DNA from: Prillingera fragicola
Taxonomy: Eukaryota > Basidiomycota > Tremellomycetes > Trichosporonales > Trichosporonaceae
Assembly: GCA_002335605.1 (NCBI GenBank)
Contig: BEDY01000010.1
Span: forward strand, 62,001 to 126,000
Direction: 5' to 3'
DNA: 64,000 nt
Below the pieces are notes generated by a model, which saw nothing but the letters and a program-made list of their open reading frames with translations, was not told the origin of the DNA and did not search any database. This document shows, one piece after another, positions 22,238-33,500 of this stretch (position 1 is its first letter; the number at the start of each line of letters is the position of its first letter). The translations under genes were made by a program, and so were the position numbers.

Positions 22238-23292
22238 CTACTTGTCGTCCTCGTGGTCGCTGTCGTGCTCCTCCTTGGCAGCCTCCTGGCCACCACCCGC
22301 GGCCTTCTGTTCCCTGCGGCGCTTGACGTCCCACTGCAGTGTCAGCTTGCGTCCACGATCTCTGGCTGAGGGGAGAACTGTGCCGGCGAAACAGGCAAAG
22401 GACAACTCCTCAGACACGCAGTACCATTCGCTCCCAGACTCACGTTGTGCACCCGCGCAAAGTTGACCTCCATGACGGTGACCTGCTCGCGCAACCACTC
22501 GAGATCCTCAATCGCCTCGCTGAGACTCTTCTTCGCGCTCGCCAGCTTGCCGGAAAGCAGCTCGGCCGCCTCGGCCAGCGGATACAGCAGCATGGTGTTG
22601 GCCTGTGCATATGTCAGCATCCCCAGAACCGTTTGCCGTTGAGCAGCCTCGCAGCTCGCAAACGTCGACTTACACCAAGCCACAGCCCAACCTCGCCCGT
22701 CTCCTGCACGGTCGCCTCGGCATACAACGTGTCGTTGAGCTCGAACAGCGTCTTGAGTGGCTTGTCACCCTCGCTCTCGTCCTCCTCGCCGTCGAGCATG
22801 GCGTCAATGTCCTCACTGCCCGCGTCGCTGCCAGCATCCTCAGTCTCGGCAGGAGCCTGTCCCAGCGCCTTTGCGCGGCGCGCAGCGAGAAAGTTTACCA
22901 CGCTGAGCGTCTGCTCGATATCGGGAATCTTGACCTGGAGGGCCTTGCGGCGCTGCTGCAGGTTGAGCTCCATGTAGCGGTACTTGCTGCGGTGCGTCAG
23001 TGCGACGTCTGCGAGCAACGGCGAGCTGGCTGGCTGGCTCGGCAGCAGTGGATACGCACGCAGAAGTCTCCTGGAACGTCTTGACAATGTTCTCGACGTC
23101 GCCCGTCTTGCCGCCGACATACTCTTCGACATTGTCCTGGGTGCGTTAGCTGGTTGAAAGGGGTGCGCGAGCGAGTCCGAGACGGAGAGCACGAGCTTAA
23201 AGCAGCGGGGCGAGACGTACGACAAATGGAGCGCGAGGGATGCCGCGGGGGTTGAGCTCCATCTGGGCTTTGGGTTTTGATGTCGATGCCAT
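22238..23292 (-). CDS. PAC10: prefoldin subunit 3 (VBP1/Pac10, alpha-class)
   Basis: Alpha-type subunit of the cytosolic prefoldin hexamer, which passes nascent actin and tubulin to the CCT chaperonin. Five exons, 23221-23292, 23060-23136, 22986-22674, 22602-22444 and 22333-22238, give 238 aa. The N-terminus NPRGIPRAPFV-DNVEEYVG is characteristic of VBP1/Pac10. Two long coiled-coil helices follow (KYRYMELNLQQRRKALQVKIPDIEQTL and the second around EAIEDLEWLREQVTVMEVNFARVHNWD), with a beta-hairpin core between (TLYAEATVQETGEVGLWLG-ANTMLLYPL). An acidic insert of about 40 residues (ETEDAGSDAGSEDIDAMLD) follows the first helix. The C-terminal tail is polar and acidic. Confidence 0.92.
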
Positions 23293-23477
23293 GGCTTTTG
23301 CTGTTGTGGATGAGAGAGAGGGGAGAAAGGGAGGAGGAGAGTGAGCGATGTGGATGAGTGGAATCTCGACGTCTGGCTCGCTCGCGTGGCTTTTTCGCTG
23401 GGTGGACATTTCCGGGAGGAGGCACCTTGTTTCTCTCCTCTTCTTCATCAGCAATAACATCAACAACCAAGCTCAAA
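23293..23477. promoter_or_regulatory. bidirectional promoter, prefoldin 3 / LYR protein
   Basis: A 185-bp spacer between divergent start codons. It is GA-rich next to the prefoldin gene and CT-rich next to the LYR gene, giving pyrimidine-rich leaders on both transcripts; no TATA box. Confidence 0.5.
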
Positions 23478-24162
23478 ATGGCTCGCTCGGGGCTGCAAAA
23501 GGACGTCATCAACATGTACAGGCAGTATGTATAGGCTACAGAGCTTCACGAGGCACAATGGGAGCTGACACGAGCAGAGGAGTCAAGAATGCCATGTCAA
23601 AGACACCAGTGAGTCATCGCCCGTCCGTCACCTCCGTCGTCGCGAGCTCCACCGGCCATGCAGCTCCGTGCCAGCGCGGCTGTGGCTCACTTCTCGGCAT
23701 CTCTGAGCCGACGGACACGAACTGAGACCACCAGGAGCAGCGCCAGGCCTTCCTCGTCCACTTGAGGTACAACTTTCACAACCCCCCCTTGCGTCAGCGC
23801 GACTATGCTGCGATTGAGCACCAGGTGAGTCCCGGCCTTGGACCGCAGCAGGGGAGCAGTACTGGAAGGCTGCAAGAGATGGCCAGGTTGTGCGGGGTCG
23901 CCGGGGCCATGGGCCACAGCTGGCCGTCGTCGCCGCTCACCGGCCTGCTCCGGCGCTTTCCGGCCGGCATCTCACCCTCCCCCCGCTGTACGAACAAACA
24001 CTGACGCCGCAGCTGCGCAAGTTTTCGCGCACGCTCGAAATGCTCTCCGAGCCCAGTGTCCAGCGCATCTCAGTGACGCCAGACATGCACGACTGGTGGG
24101 CCAACGAGATTGCCCGCGCACACGCTCGAGCCGAGAAGGCTGCCCAGCAGACCAAGGCCTAG
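23478..24162 (+). CDS. LYR-motif protein, Sdhaf1/Sdh6-type succinate dehydrogenase assembly factor
   Basis: Small mitochondrial matrix protein expected to help insert Fe-S clusters into the Sdh2 subunit of complex II. Four exons, 23478-23524, 23578-23608, 23735-23824 and 24013-24162, give 105 aa; the exons are tiny and the introns (53, 126, 188 nt) exceed the coding length. The LYR-type motif near the start is written MYRQ (GLQKDVINMYRQ), a conservative variant. It is followed by the region resembling Sdhaf1: FLVHLRYNFHNPPLRQRDYAAIEHQLRKFSRTLEML. The tail is rich in acid and alanine. Assignment to Sdhaf1 and not another LYR family member rests on this middle block. Confidence 0.8.
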
Positions 24163-24294
24163 CTTTCTGCCCCCCATTTCTGTCACAATCTGCATCTCCG
24201 AGCGGCCTCACAGCGCAACAGGCCGCCGTGTTGTTGTACACATTACACATGCATAATCCCTGCTCTCTAACGTCTATTTTCTCGTAAATCAACC

Positions 24295-25583
24295 CTACTC
24301 TTCCATAGCGACGTCCTCGTCCTCGTCCTCCTCGTGAACAGCAGGCTGGACACCCTTCTCCTGCAGCCCATTCAACAGATCCGCAACATGGGACCCAATG
24401 CCCTCGTCGGGATAGTCTTGCTCGGTAAACAGTTTCGCACACTCGAGCAACGCACGCATCGACTCGGCAAAGCACTCGTCGGCGGACAGGGGCTTGTCGT
24501 CCTCGTCACCGTCTTCTGTCGGTGCCGCCGCAGCAAGCAGGGAAGGGTCAGTGACGAGCGCCTCACCGCGCAGGTGCCAAGCCCAGCCCTCGAGGTAGGC
24601 GCCCTCGACCTCGAGCGAGTCCTCCTCGCGCACGGTGGAGAGCACGTCCAGGGCCTCCATGTGTAGGTTGTGCTCCAGGAGCAGGCGCGCAAACTGCAGA
24701 CGAACAGGGAGGCCGGGAAGCAGGGGGTCGACTGCGACGTCAGCACATACACGGGGTGCAGCATGCTCAGCAGTGCACGTACAAGGATCCCGTCCCTCGA
24801 GGTCCGAGTAGATCTGACCGACGACCGCCTTGGCCTCGTCAAACTTGGACTGGCTCATGCGGATCGACGCAAGCGCCATGAGCGCTTCGGGGTCGTTGGG
24901 AGCAATGGCGAGGGCGCGCGCGACGAGAGCGTCGCAGTTGGTCGAGGCGGCCTCCTCCATACTGCGTGCGTTGTTAGCATGTCGCGTGGCGCGCGGCGAG
25001 GAGGCATCTGGCCACCCCACCCACTCGCACACTCACCACAAGTCGGACATCCAAATCTCAATCATGGCCACCAACGCCGTGACGGCCATCTTTCGCTCCT
25101 CGTCCTCCTGCTCCACCGCGACGGCTTTCCCACTCAAGCGGTTCTCAATCATGGCCGACGCAGTCGAGTAGTACCCCAGCGCCTCCTGGGGTTCCCCGGC
25201 TGTCTGCGCAAGGTAGAGATACGGTGAAGGCGAACTAGGTGCTGCTTCGGTGTGCGGGGGGAAGAGCATGAGGAGGTGCTCGCGGCCGCGCTCGTCGTCA
25301 CCACCCTCGAGCTCGGCGACGCCCAGGACCTCGCGTGCCTCGAAGTTTGTCGGCTCGAGTTCAATGGCGCGGTAGAGAAATTTGATGGCCAGATCAAAGT
25401 TTGACTGGGCGAGGAGAATGTGCGCCTTGTCTGTTGTAACAATGGGTTAGGGGAGGTCTGGTGGAGGAGCGGGTGTCACGTACCGAGGATGGCTGCGACG
25501 TCTGTGACTGCGGCCGGAGCTGCCTTGTCCTCTTTTGCAGGTTTTGGGTTTGCGCGGCGGTTTGTGGGCTTTGTGCGTCCCAT
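24295..25583 (-). CDS. TPR protein, Acl4-like ribosomal protein chaperone
   Basis: Tetratricopeptide-repeat protein resembling yeast Acl4, the dedicated chaperone of nascent Rpl4. Exons 25484-25583, 25037-25430, 24783-24961 and 24295-24731 give 369 aa. The start encodes MGRTKPTNRRANPK, a basic tail. TPR-like helices run through DKAHILLAQSNFDLAIKFLY, RALAIAPNDPEALMALASIR and RLQFARLLLEHNLHMEALDV. The C-terminus is strongly acidic (HEEDEDEDVAMEE), as in Acl4. The last intron (24732-24782) is 51 nt, a multiple of three with no stop, so an intron-retained form would stay in frame with a cysteine-rich insert. TPR is certain; Acl4 orthology is probable. Confidence 0.82.
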
Positions 25584-25931
25584 GCTGAGCTGATTGATAG
25601 GATTAGAGTAAAGACCAAGTGAGATGTTGCTGTTGGATCACGGTGGTGGTCATCGATCGAGCAAGATTTCTGGATCACGTGATTATTACCATTTTTGCCA
25701 CCCAAGTCGTCTTATTAGAATATATCTGATTCCGCTAATTCCCTTTTTCTAATTTCAGCAAAGGTTCATATTTCTTGGCCAGTCCAAAGCTGCACGGTGC
25801 TGAAGTGACGAGCTCGCCTGCATGAACAGCGACAAGAACCATGCTCATGCAGTATCCCATCCCCCGCATCCAATGACAGACAATATGCATCACATACTCT
25901 ACACCACACCAACGCCAACGCACACAGCACA

Positions 25932-26907
25932 CTACTTGATGAACCTGCATCCGTCAGCTTTCTTCACTTCGACGGTTGACTCACTTGTGCATAAACTTTT
26001 TGTGGAACTCGGACCGCAGCAAGTCGTTGACAAACTCGCCCTTCTTGGGCTTGTCGTCGTGACCCGTGGCCTGATTCTTGAAGATCAGGTCGTCATCCCA
26101 CCTGCGCTTGACCGCAAACGAGCCGCCGGCAGACGAAGGGGCTGGGGAGGCGCCGCCTCCCGTGCCGAGCGCGGCCTGAAGATTGAGCAACGGATTGCCC
26201 GTCGCTATCTCCGCGTCCCGGTCCGCCGAGGCCTCGGCGTTGGCTTCTGCTTCCTGCGTGCGTGTTAGGTTGGCCGGTTGATTAGAGCGCGATGAGACTT
26301 ACCAGGCGAGCCTTCTCCTCCGCACGCTCCTGTTTGATGCGTGCGAGCTCAGCCATGAGCGCAGCGGTGTCATCCTCGTCGTCGCTGTCGTCGTCGCTGC
26401 GGCGTCAGATCCCACCCAGCCACTTCTCCAGCCTGACTCGACTCACCTGTCGTCATCATCGTCGTCCTCATCCTCATCCTCATCCTCATCCACGGCCTTC
26501 CCCTTGCCCTTGTCCTTTGGCTCCTCCTCGTCCTCATCATCACTGCTGTCATCCTTATCCAGCTCGGCCGCCTCCTCGAGAATCTTCCTCCTCTTTGCGC
26601 GCTCCTCGTCCTCGCCATTCACGCTCCCTGCGCTCGCGTCGCCATTCTCAATCCTCGCAGCCCCAACCGGAGGCGGCAGAGGCGGCAGCCCAGCAGCCTT
26701 CCGCTTCTTGTCCTCGGCAGTGCGCTCGGCCGCAGCGAGTTCGGCGCGCAGGTCGCGCCTGGCCACGTCCGAGGCCGTTGTCTGTCCTGGTTGGCGAAAC
26801 TTGAGCTTGGTGTGCGAGGCGAGACCCCACTTTGAGACTTGCTGGGAGCCAGCCTTGGTCTCCTTTCCCATTGTAGGGTTCCATGTTGGGCGATGGGCCT
26901 GGGACAT
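25932..26907 (-). CDS. CWC15: spliceosome component Cwc15/Cwf15
   Basis: Subunit of the Prp19-associated (NTC-related) complex in the activated spliceosome. Exons 26447-26907, 26303-26396, 25985-26253 and a 13-nt last exon 25932-25944 give 278 aa. The N-terminus [14 protein letters not shown] and the block [12 protein letters not shown] are the conserved Cwc15 start. A long acidic low-complexity run (about residues 116-170, Asp/Glu/Ser) links to the conserved C-terminus [12 protein letters not shown] ... [20 protein letters not shown]. Only splicing to the tiny last exon gives the expected C-terminal FIK; reading on would end elsewhere. The 40-nt intron before it has a GTGAGT donor. Confidence 0.94.
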
Positions 26908-27558
26908 GATGAGCTGGTGAGTGCGTGGATGAGAGTTGAAAGTGAGTGTGGAAAGAGTCGTTGGAAGCAACTGAACAACATCGAGCTGGTTGTTAAAGCT
27001 TATGTAATCCTCCCTGTTTGGACGGGAGCATATATACTAATCTGTCAGCTTTTTCTAAATGGATTAGCACAACGCCCGGTCAATTAGCGGAATCAAAATT
27101 TTATTTGTTATGCTCCAGAGTGGAGGTCATCCTCGGCTTGACCAGTCCCACCACTCTCATCTTCATACCTTGTCCCACCACATGCATGCACATGACATCT
27201 TTTTGTGTACCGGCCGCGGGATTCGGGCAGCCCGGGGAGACCTCCATCTCGGAAACGACCGATACTATATCCAGTCGCGTGCACACCAGCCCACTGTGCG
27301 GTGGGTAGATGGTTCAAACGGTGTTCGGTCTTCGGAAAGGGTCACTGCCGAACAACAACGCCGGTATCTACATTCAATCCCTCGTGCTGCAGTCTAGACA
27401 GCCATACTTATAAGGACCACGACGACATCTGTGCTCCGACTATCAGTCTTCTCACTCGCATCGACACGACGCTGGCATCCACAACAGCCAGCCCATCGTC
27501 AGCCACTGGCACCACCTCCACCTCCACTTCCCGCGTCCACCCCAACCTTGCATCAACA
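26908..27558. promoter_or_regulatory. divergent upstream region, CWC15 / acyl-CoA dehydrogenase
   Basis: A 651-bp spacer. The right 130 bp upstream of the dehydrogenase is in frame with it but starts from a non-ATG codon and is compositionally a CT/CA-rich leader. No other gene seen. Confidence 0.4.
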
Positions 27559-28916
27559 ATGGCAGCCCGCGCCGCCGTCCGCACGTCACTGCGGCCCACC
27601 CGCCGCCAAGCCGTCCGGGCCTTCTCCTCCACAGCGTCAACCCGCTTCGAATCGCTCATGGACCCCTCAATCTTCACCGAGTCGCAGCACGAGATCCGTG
27701 CGGGCATTGCCGACACGATCAAGCCGTTTGACAACGCCTACTGGCGCGAGCACGACTACAAGGGCATTGACCCCGACGACTTTCACATGGCCGTAGCCAA
27801 GGGCGGGTGGCTGGGCGTCGCGCTGCCTGAAAAGTTTGGCGGGTCGGGCTTGGGTCTCGCCGAGGCTTGTGCCATGATGCAGACCGTGTCCGAGTCGGGC
27901 GGAGGGTTTCCTGCCGCCCAGGCCACGCACGGCAACATTTACGCGACGCAGCCGCTGGGTATCTTTGGGACAGACGAGCAGAGGGCTACCATGATTCCAA
28001 AGATTGTCAGCGGCGAGTGGCGGACGTGCTTTGGTGTCACTGGTGAGTGCCCGACCTTGACCGCAACCGAGCCTGACCTCTAGAACCCAACACTGGGCTC
28101 AACACTCTCGAGCTGAAGACGACGGCCACACGCCAATCGGACGGGACATGGAAGATCAAGGGCCAAAAGATCTGGATCACCTGCGCACAAAATGCGCAGC
28201 TCATGATCCTGCTGGCCCGCACGACGCCGCTCGAGGAGCTCGAGCGCAAATCCAAGGGTCTGACCCTCTTTGCCATTCCGCTCGACAAGTCCCCCGGCTC
28301 GGGTCTGGAGATGAAGCGCATCACGAAAATGGGCGGGCGGTGCGTGGACAGCAACGAAATCTTTTTCGACGACTACGTCGTCCCCGCCGACAGCGTGATT
28401 GGGGGCGACAAGAACATTGGGAACGGCTTCAAGATGATTCTCCACGGGATGAACGCCGAGCGCTGCCTCATCGGCGCCGAAGCCCTCGGGATCGGGTACG
28501 CCGCCCTCGGGCGCGCGGCAAAGTATGCAAAGGAGCGCGTGGTCTTTGGCCGCCCCATTGGCCAGAACCAGGGCGTGGCCCACCCCCTCGCAGACGCCTA
28601 CATGAACCTCCACGCCGCGACGCTCGCAGTCTACCACGGCGCGCAGCTGTATGACCGTCTCCAGGCGGGCGACCCGAGCGTGACCGAGGCCGCGGTCGGG
28701 GCAGCCGCCAACAGTGCGAAGTATCTCGGCGCCGAGGCTGGGTTCAACTGCGCTCAGAGGGCGATTCTCGCACACGGAGGCATGGGGTATGCCGCAGAGT
28801 ACGACGTCGAGCGATGGTTCCGCGAGAGTCTCGTGCCGCGCTTGGCACCCATCTCGAGGGAGATGATGATGAACTACATCAGTGAGCGCGTGCTCGGGTT
28901 GCCCAAGTCGTACTAG
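27559..28916 (+). CDS. acyl-CoA dehydrogenase, mitochondrial
   Basis: FAD-dependent alpha,beta-dehydrogenation of acyl-CoA, with electrons passed to ETF, in beta-oxidation or branched-chain amino-acid catabolism. Two exons, 27559-28042 and 28084-28916 (41-nt intron, GTGAGT/TAG), give 438 aa. The first 30 residues form an Arg/Ser/Thr-rich presequence (RTSLRPTRRQAVRAFSS). The N-terminal helical domain, the middle beta domain (FGVTEPNTG, IKGQKIWITCAQNA) and the C-terminal domain (ERVVFGRPIGQNQGVAHPLADAY) are in order. The catalytic glutamate is in GGMGYAAEYDVERWFRE, the same place as in medium-chain enzymes. Chain-length specificity cannot be told. Confidence 0.93.
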
Positions 28917-29170
28917 TTTAGGAGGTAGTCATGCATGGGTTAGAGTATGCCACAGTAGTTGCAAGCGTTTGGGGTAACGCGCGACGCGCGCTCATACTCC
29001 CTCGACACTCCCCATCTACCCTTCGCCTGCACCCGTGCAACAAGCTGCACACATTAATAAAAGTAACATGGTACAAAGTATAGTGTCCACAGTCTACGAC
29101 AACAAAATAAAACAAAACACCCTGCCCCAACATGCCACCCGTTTGGCTCTAAACCCACACAAGAGAGCAA

Positions 29171-30592
29171 TCACAAACGATGGCCGGGGACAAGCACGAA
29201 AATGAGCGTGAAGATTGCCGTAATGACAACAGCAAGACACTCGATCCACAACGCACGCAGCAGGATGAGCTTGCGGACATATGTCTCGCGGATGCGGATT
29301 AGCCTGAATGGTGTCGTTTCAGACTGGAAGAACAGGGCCAGGAGCGGATCCAGGCTGTAGTAGGCTGCCAGAAGCAGGTTGGCCGCAAAGAAGAAGGGGA
29401 TAATCACCCACAGCCGGCGGGCTTTGGGAGACCAGTCCAGGAAGATGAAGGTAAAGCCGAGCACAAAGGCTCCCCACAGCACCACAAGACCGGCGATGAG
29501 GCGGGCGAGCGCAGAGGTGGGGGTAAGGTTGCCAAAAGCCTTGGCACGGAGGAAGCGGGGGAAGGCGTCCTGCTCCAGTGCGCGGAAGACGTAAAGCTTT
29601 TGCGCGTGGAACAGGTCGGGGATCATGGGCGAAGTCTTGTGCTCTGTCGAGACCGGAAAATTGGTCAAGCGAAGAGCTGGGGGCAAGTAGATTTCACGCT
29701 CGGCTTGTGGAAGGAGGTAGCGGAGGTAGATGCGCTCGGCGCTCTCGACAAGAGCGTGCTTTTCAATCGCGCGGTCGCGAGCAAAGTAAGTAGGGGCGCG
29801 CTCAGAGTTGCGCTTGGCGCTCCAGCCGCGTATGGATGCGCGCGAGCCACGGCCTGTGCCCCCGCCAAACTGGCCCATCTCGCCCGAGGTGTGGGACAGC
29901 GCCGAGGTCGAAGGGTGCTGGTACTGGCCCTGGAGGCCCGAGGATCCCATCCCGTACTCATAGTCGCGCTGGCCCTGGCTCGACGACGCGCGCAGAGATG
30001 ACTGGCCGCCAGCGCGCTCAAGTGCCAAGTCAGATGAGCGTCGCGCAGAGTCGATCCGCTCTGCCGAGCCAGGTCCGCCGAGCTCGCCAATGATCGGCGA
30101 AAGGTACGAGCCGTTGCGGCGCACGTATGAGCCAAACTCGGGCCAGTCGTCGTCAACGGAGCGTCCAGAGCGTTTCAAGTCCTGCGCCGTTAGCACCTCC
30201 GCATGCGTCTGACATTCTTACCTTGAAGTACGCCTTGCACAGGTTTTCGTGCTGCTGCACATCGAGCCAAAAGTCGAGGGCATCCTCGGAGCTCTCACGC
30301 TGGAGGAAGATCTAAAATGGTCAGTGCTCGCTCTCGCGTTCACAGCAGCGCAGACCTGTGCCAGGCACTACGCGTCTGTCCTGTCGTTCATGCCCCAAAA
30401 ACGCACGTAGAAGCAGAACAAGTCAAGGGGCGGCCGTGTACGACGGTCCAGCACTTCTTGCAACGTTGGCAGACGCCTAAGCTTGAGATACCTCGAGGAG
30501 CCAGCAGGCTTGTTCTTTGTCGTTGCCTCGTGAGCGGCGGCCTGTGCCGAGCCCGACGGGACGGACTGCGCGCCCTTTTCGCTGTATTCCAT
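29171..30592 (-). CDS. Rax1-like RGS-domain membrane protein
   Basis: Similar to fungal Rax1, a polytopic protein with an N-terminal RGS fold that works with Rax2 in polarity and bud-site marking. Exons 30407-30592, 30222-30311 and 29171-30181 give 428 aa. The RGS region begins LPTLQEVLDRRTRPPLDLFCFY and continues across the first intron as IFLQRESSEDALDFWLDVQQHENL, then resumes near HALVESAERIYLRYLLPQAER after a Ser/Gly-rich insert of about 130 residues. Three TM helices close the protein (starting LARLIAGLVVLWGAFVLG, LWVIIPFFFAANLLLAA and ALWIECLAVVITAIFTL). The long insert within the RGS fold is typical of Rax1-type proteins. Confidence 0.85.
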
Positions 30593-31270
30593 CGATCTGG
30601 GCCGGGTGTTCGAGGTGGTGGGAAGTGAGAGGAGAGTGTTGGGTGTTGTAAGGAGCGTGGATTGCTGCAAGAGTGGAGCAGCACGAGGGCGAGAGTGAGT
30701 GAAGAGAGCGAGGCGAGTTGGATGATGAGAAGATGAAAGGATGCAACGACGACCCGCCTCCTCCCCGCCCCTGTTTGTTGTCCTGACCAGGGGGGCACGA
30801 CGGAACCAAAATTACCACTTCAAGCTGCTTGCTGATATGGGAGGAGTAAATAGATAAAGAAGCCATGCTGAAATCACGTGGCCGTTAATGCAATTTGACG
30901 ACGGAAGTTTACCCGATTAGGATGTCAGACTAATCACAATTAGAACTGGCTGAAAACCCAACCTCCCTGCATTATCTCATCATCCACTGCATGAAAGGTG
31001 CTTATTCAAAGTTGCAACACATGATACAGAGTGTAAAAGATGCTATCACTTGCTCACTGCATGCATGCTACAGTGCAACCCTTGCTATTATGCTTCAGAA
31101 TGAATGGGATTAAAGTGGGGAAATCTGGCTTTTTAAAAATTGCTTCCGTGTCTTCCTTGCCACCCAACTCTTGCCCCGATCTTTGTCCGAACGACGTCCA
31201 CCACCTGGAATTTCCACTTGTCACTTACAAAGTATTCTCTCTCCTCCCACTCTCTCTTTCCACACACAAA
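30593..31270. promoter_or_regulatory. divergent upstream region, RAX1-like / TIM23
   Basis: A 678-bp AT-richer spacer with no supported gene. Its right end has a CT-rich leader (TCTCTCCTCCCACTCTCTC) directly before the TIM23 start. Confidence 0.4.
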
Positions 31271-32190
31271 ATGAGCTTTCTCGGCAACCTCTTTGGCGTC
31301 AGCTCGCCCCAAAAGCAGTCCGCCGACCAGGAGGCTTCGGCCTCCAAGGACCTCTTTGGCCAGGCGACCTTCAACTCCAACGTCCAGGCTCAGAACCCTC
31401 CCCCTCAGCAGCCACCCCAGCAGCCCTCGGCGTCCACTGCCCAGGCCCCCGCATTCGACACCCCCGCACCCGCACCCTCTGCCCTTGACATGCTCAACTC
31501 CAACTATGACCCTTCCAAGCTCCACCCCATGGCCGCACTCGGCGACAATCTCGACTTTTTGGCGCTCGACGAGGACAAGCTCACCGACCTCGAGGGCGGC
31601 GCTACCGTCCTGCCCTCCCGTGGATGGACCGACGACCTCTGTGTTGGAACCGGAACGACTTACCTTTCCGGTGTGTAGAGCCCTGCTTTTTTAACGTGCT
31701 GGAGCTCTTTAGCTGACGTCCAGGTCTCGCTCTCGGTGGTGCTTGGGGTTTGAAGGAGGGCTTTAGCCGGCCGCTTGGTCCCAACGCTTCGCTCCGCCTT
31801 AGGTTAAACTCGGTCCTCAACGGTTGCACCAGGAGAGGAAGCTTCACCGGCAACTCGCTCGGTGTCCTCGGTGAGTGCTGCGCTGGACAGCTGCCAGTTC
31901 TGTTTTGCCGAGGTTTGCCCACAACGCTTACACGTCCACAGCAATCTACTACAACATTGCCAACTCGTCGCTCGGCTACGCCCGTAACCGCCACGACGAG
32001 CTCAACAGCATGGCCGCTGGTGCCCTTGCAGGCGCGCTCTTCAAGTGCACTGGTAAGCTCTCGGAATCGGTCGCAACCCTCACCCGCCACCTGCTAACAA
32101 CGCACAGCTGGCGTCCGCCCCGCCCTCGTTGGCGCCACCATGGGCACCCTCGGTATGGGTGCTTGGTCCGTGTTCAAGACCCTCGTTTAG
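31271..32190 (+). CDS. TIM23: mitochondrial inner-membrane translocase subunit Tim23
   Basis: Channel-forming core of the presequence translocase. Four exons, 31271-31670, 31724-31870, 31942-32052 and 32108-32190, give 246 aa. The N-terminal 120 residues are hydrophilic and Pro/Gln-rich (PPPQQPPQQPSA), matching the intermembrane-space receptor part. The Tim17/22/23 domain starts at TTYLSGLALGGAWGLKEG and holds the conserved segments RRGSFTGNSLGVLA-IYYNIANSSLGYAR and AAGALAGALFKCTAGVRPALVGATMG with glycine-rich helix packing. Every junction preserves conserved sequence. It is the fourth mitochondrial gene within 13 kb. Confidence 0.95.
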
Positions 32191-33050
32191 ATCCGACCTT
32201 GTATCGCATGCACTCTACTCATCTGTCGTGTATCAATCACACCCGCGGCCTTCCAGGAGATTCGACTGACCAACTTTGGGCTGAGAAAAGACTGTTAACC
32301 TGTCCCAGTATTGAAATGGATCGCGGCGACCTACCACGAATGAGACGCATTCGCAGCGCCGAAGCGCCGACGAGTGCACGGTCAGCACGAATGCCGCGCA
32401 CACGACACCTGGCCGCCCGCCACAGTGTACACGAGGGCGACCCTCTCCGCTGTGCGCAGACCACCTTCTCCGCACAACGGCATTCTGGTACTGAAAGCAA
32501 GACCCAGGCTGCCTCCGCGCCTAGCTCACGCGGCCCGCATATCGACATCTCGGAAGTCACCGTCTGACAAGGCCGAGGGCTGCCAACTCACCCGCTCAGT
32601 TTGAGCTAGGTGCGGCACTGCTGCTGACCTGCACAATGTGCTGTACTGACGACTGCTAACGATACGGACCTCGCCAATCTTTGTCCCAGGGATCACCCGC
32701 ATGGGCGTTCGGCGGGGATACGGGCCGGTGTGGCATCGCGGGTGGGCAGCTCGTGAGCACCGAGTCTCACGGAGTTGCAGGACGGTTGGGCGACGTCTCT
32801 CAAGAACGCAACTGGAACACGAGGCACGCTCGACGACTCTGCTAGGAAGCATGTGAATCGAGGCATCTTGACCCGAGCACGACAACGCACTGGCCGCACC
32901 CTTAGAGCCTGTCAATACTTACGAGAACGATCTGCTTTGTCCCAGCCAGAGACCCATGACCCCAGCCATCAGACACCGCCTCTCTTTCACCAGTCAATGA
33001 GCGCTCAGAGCACTTCCTAGGACACCCATATCATTACACCGCACGACAAA
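32191..33050. other. intergenic region
   Basis: No supported gene. A frame from 31875 to 32567 only reads through the last TIM23 exons and is not separate. Confidence 0.45.
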
Positions 33051-33500
33051 TCACTGCGTGACAAACAACACCTCATCGGCGACCTCCCCTTCCACCTCGG
33101 GCCCAACACCCCACCGCTGCTCCACCTTGCCCTCGACACACTCACCCACCCCCACCCCCTCAGCACGGACCTCGAGACATCCCCCGGCGGCGTACCTCAC
33201 GCTCCCGCGGTCAACAACCCAGCGCTGCTCCTCCAGCTCCGCACATCCCCACGCCACCGCCTCCCCCGCGGGAAGGACGGTGACGCACGCCCCCGTATCG
33301 GCGAAGCGGAGGTAGATGCTGCCGTCCCGTGCTGGTGAGAGGGTGAGGGTCGAGGAGGATGTGCAGGCTGCGAGCGACAGGAGGGGGGCGGCGGTGAGGC
33401 AGGTCGTTGAGTTGGCTTGGGGGTGGAGGAAGGTGGCGTGGGAGGGGATTGCTGCGGCCAGCGTCGTTGTTGCCAGCGCTAGGAGGGTGGTGGCTAGCAT
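33051..33500 (-). CDS. small secreted ricin-B-lectin-like protein (first of three)
   Basis: A 149-aa single-exon protein. It has a clear signal peptide (MLATTLLALATTTLAAA), with cleavage likely around residue 17-20. The mature part is a beta-trefoil-like repeat with the QxW signature twice (EEQRWVV and VEQRWGV) and paired cysteines (SLAACTSS, TGACVTV, AWGCAEL, GGCLEV, GECVEG). The family binds carbohydrate or has structural roles, and the ligand here is unknown. At about one trefoil unit it is shorter than full ricin-B domains. A CAATAAAAT element about 85 bp upstream may serve as TATA. Two similar genes lie to the right. Confidence 0.72.
   Translation of the reverse strand: MLATTLLALATTTLAAAIPSHATFLHPQANSTTCLTAAPLLSLAACTSSSTLTLSPARDGSIYLRFADTGACVTVLPAGEAVAWGCAELEEQRWVVDRGSVRYAAGGCLEVRAEGVGVGECVEGKVEQRWGVGPEVEGEVADEVLFVTQ

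Noticed and set aside
28080..28775. 231-codon minus-strand frame over the acyl-CoA dehydrogenase
   Set aside because: Exactly antisense to conserved dehydrogenase coding sequence.
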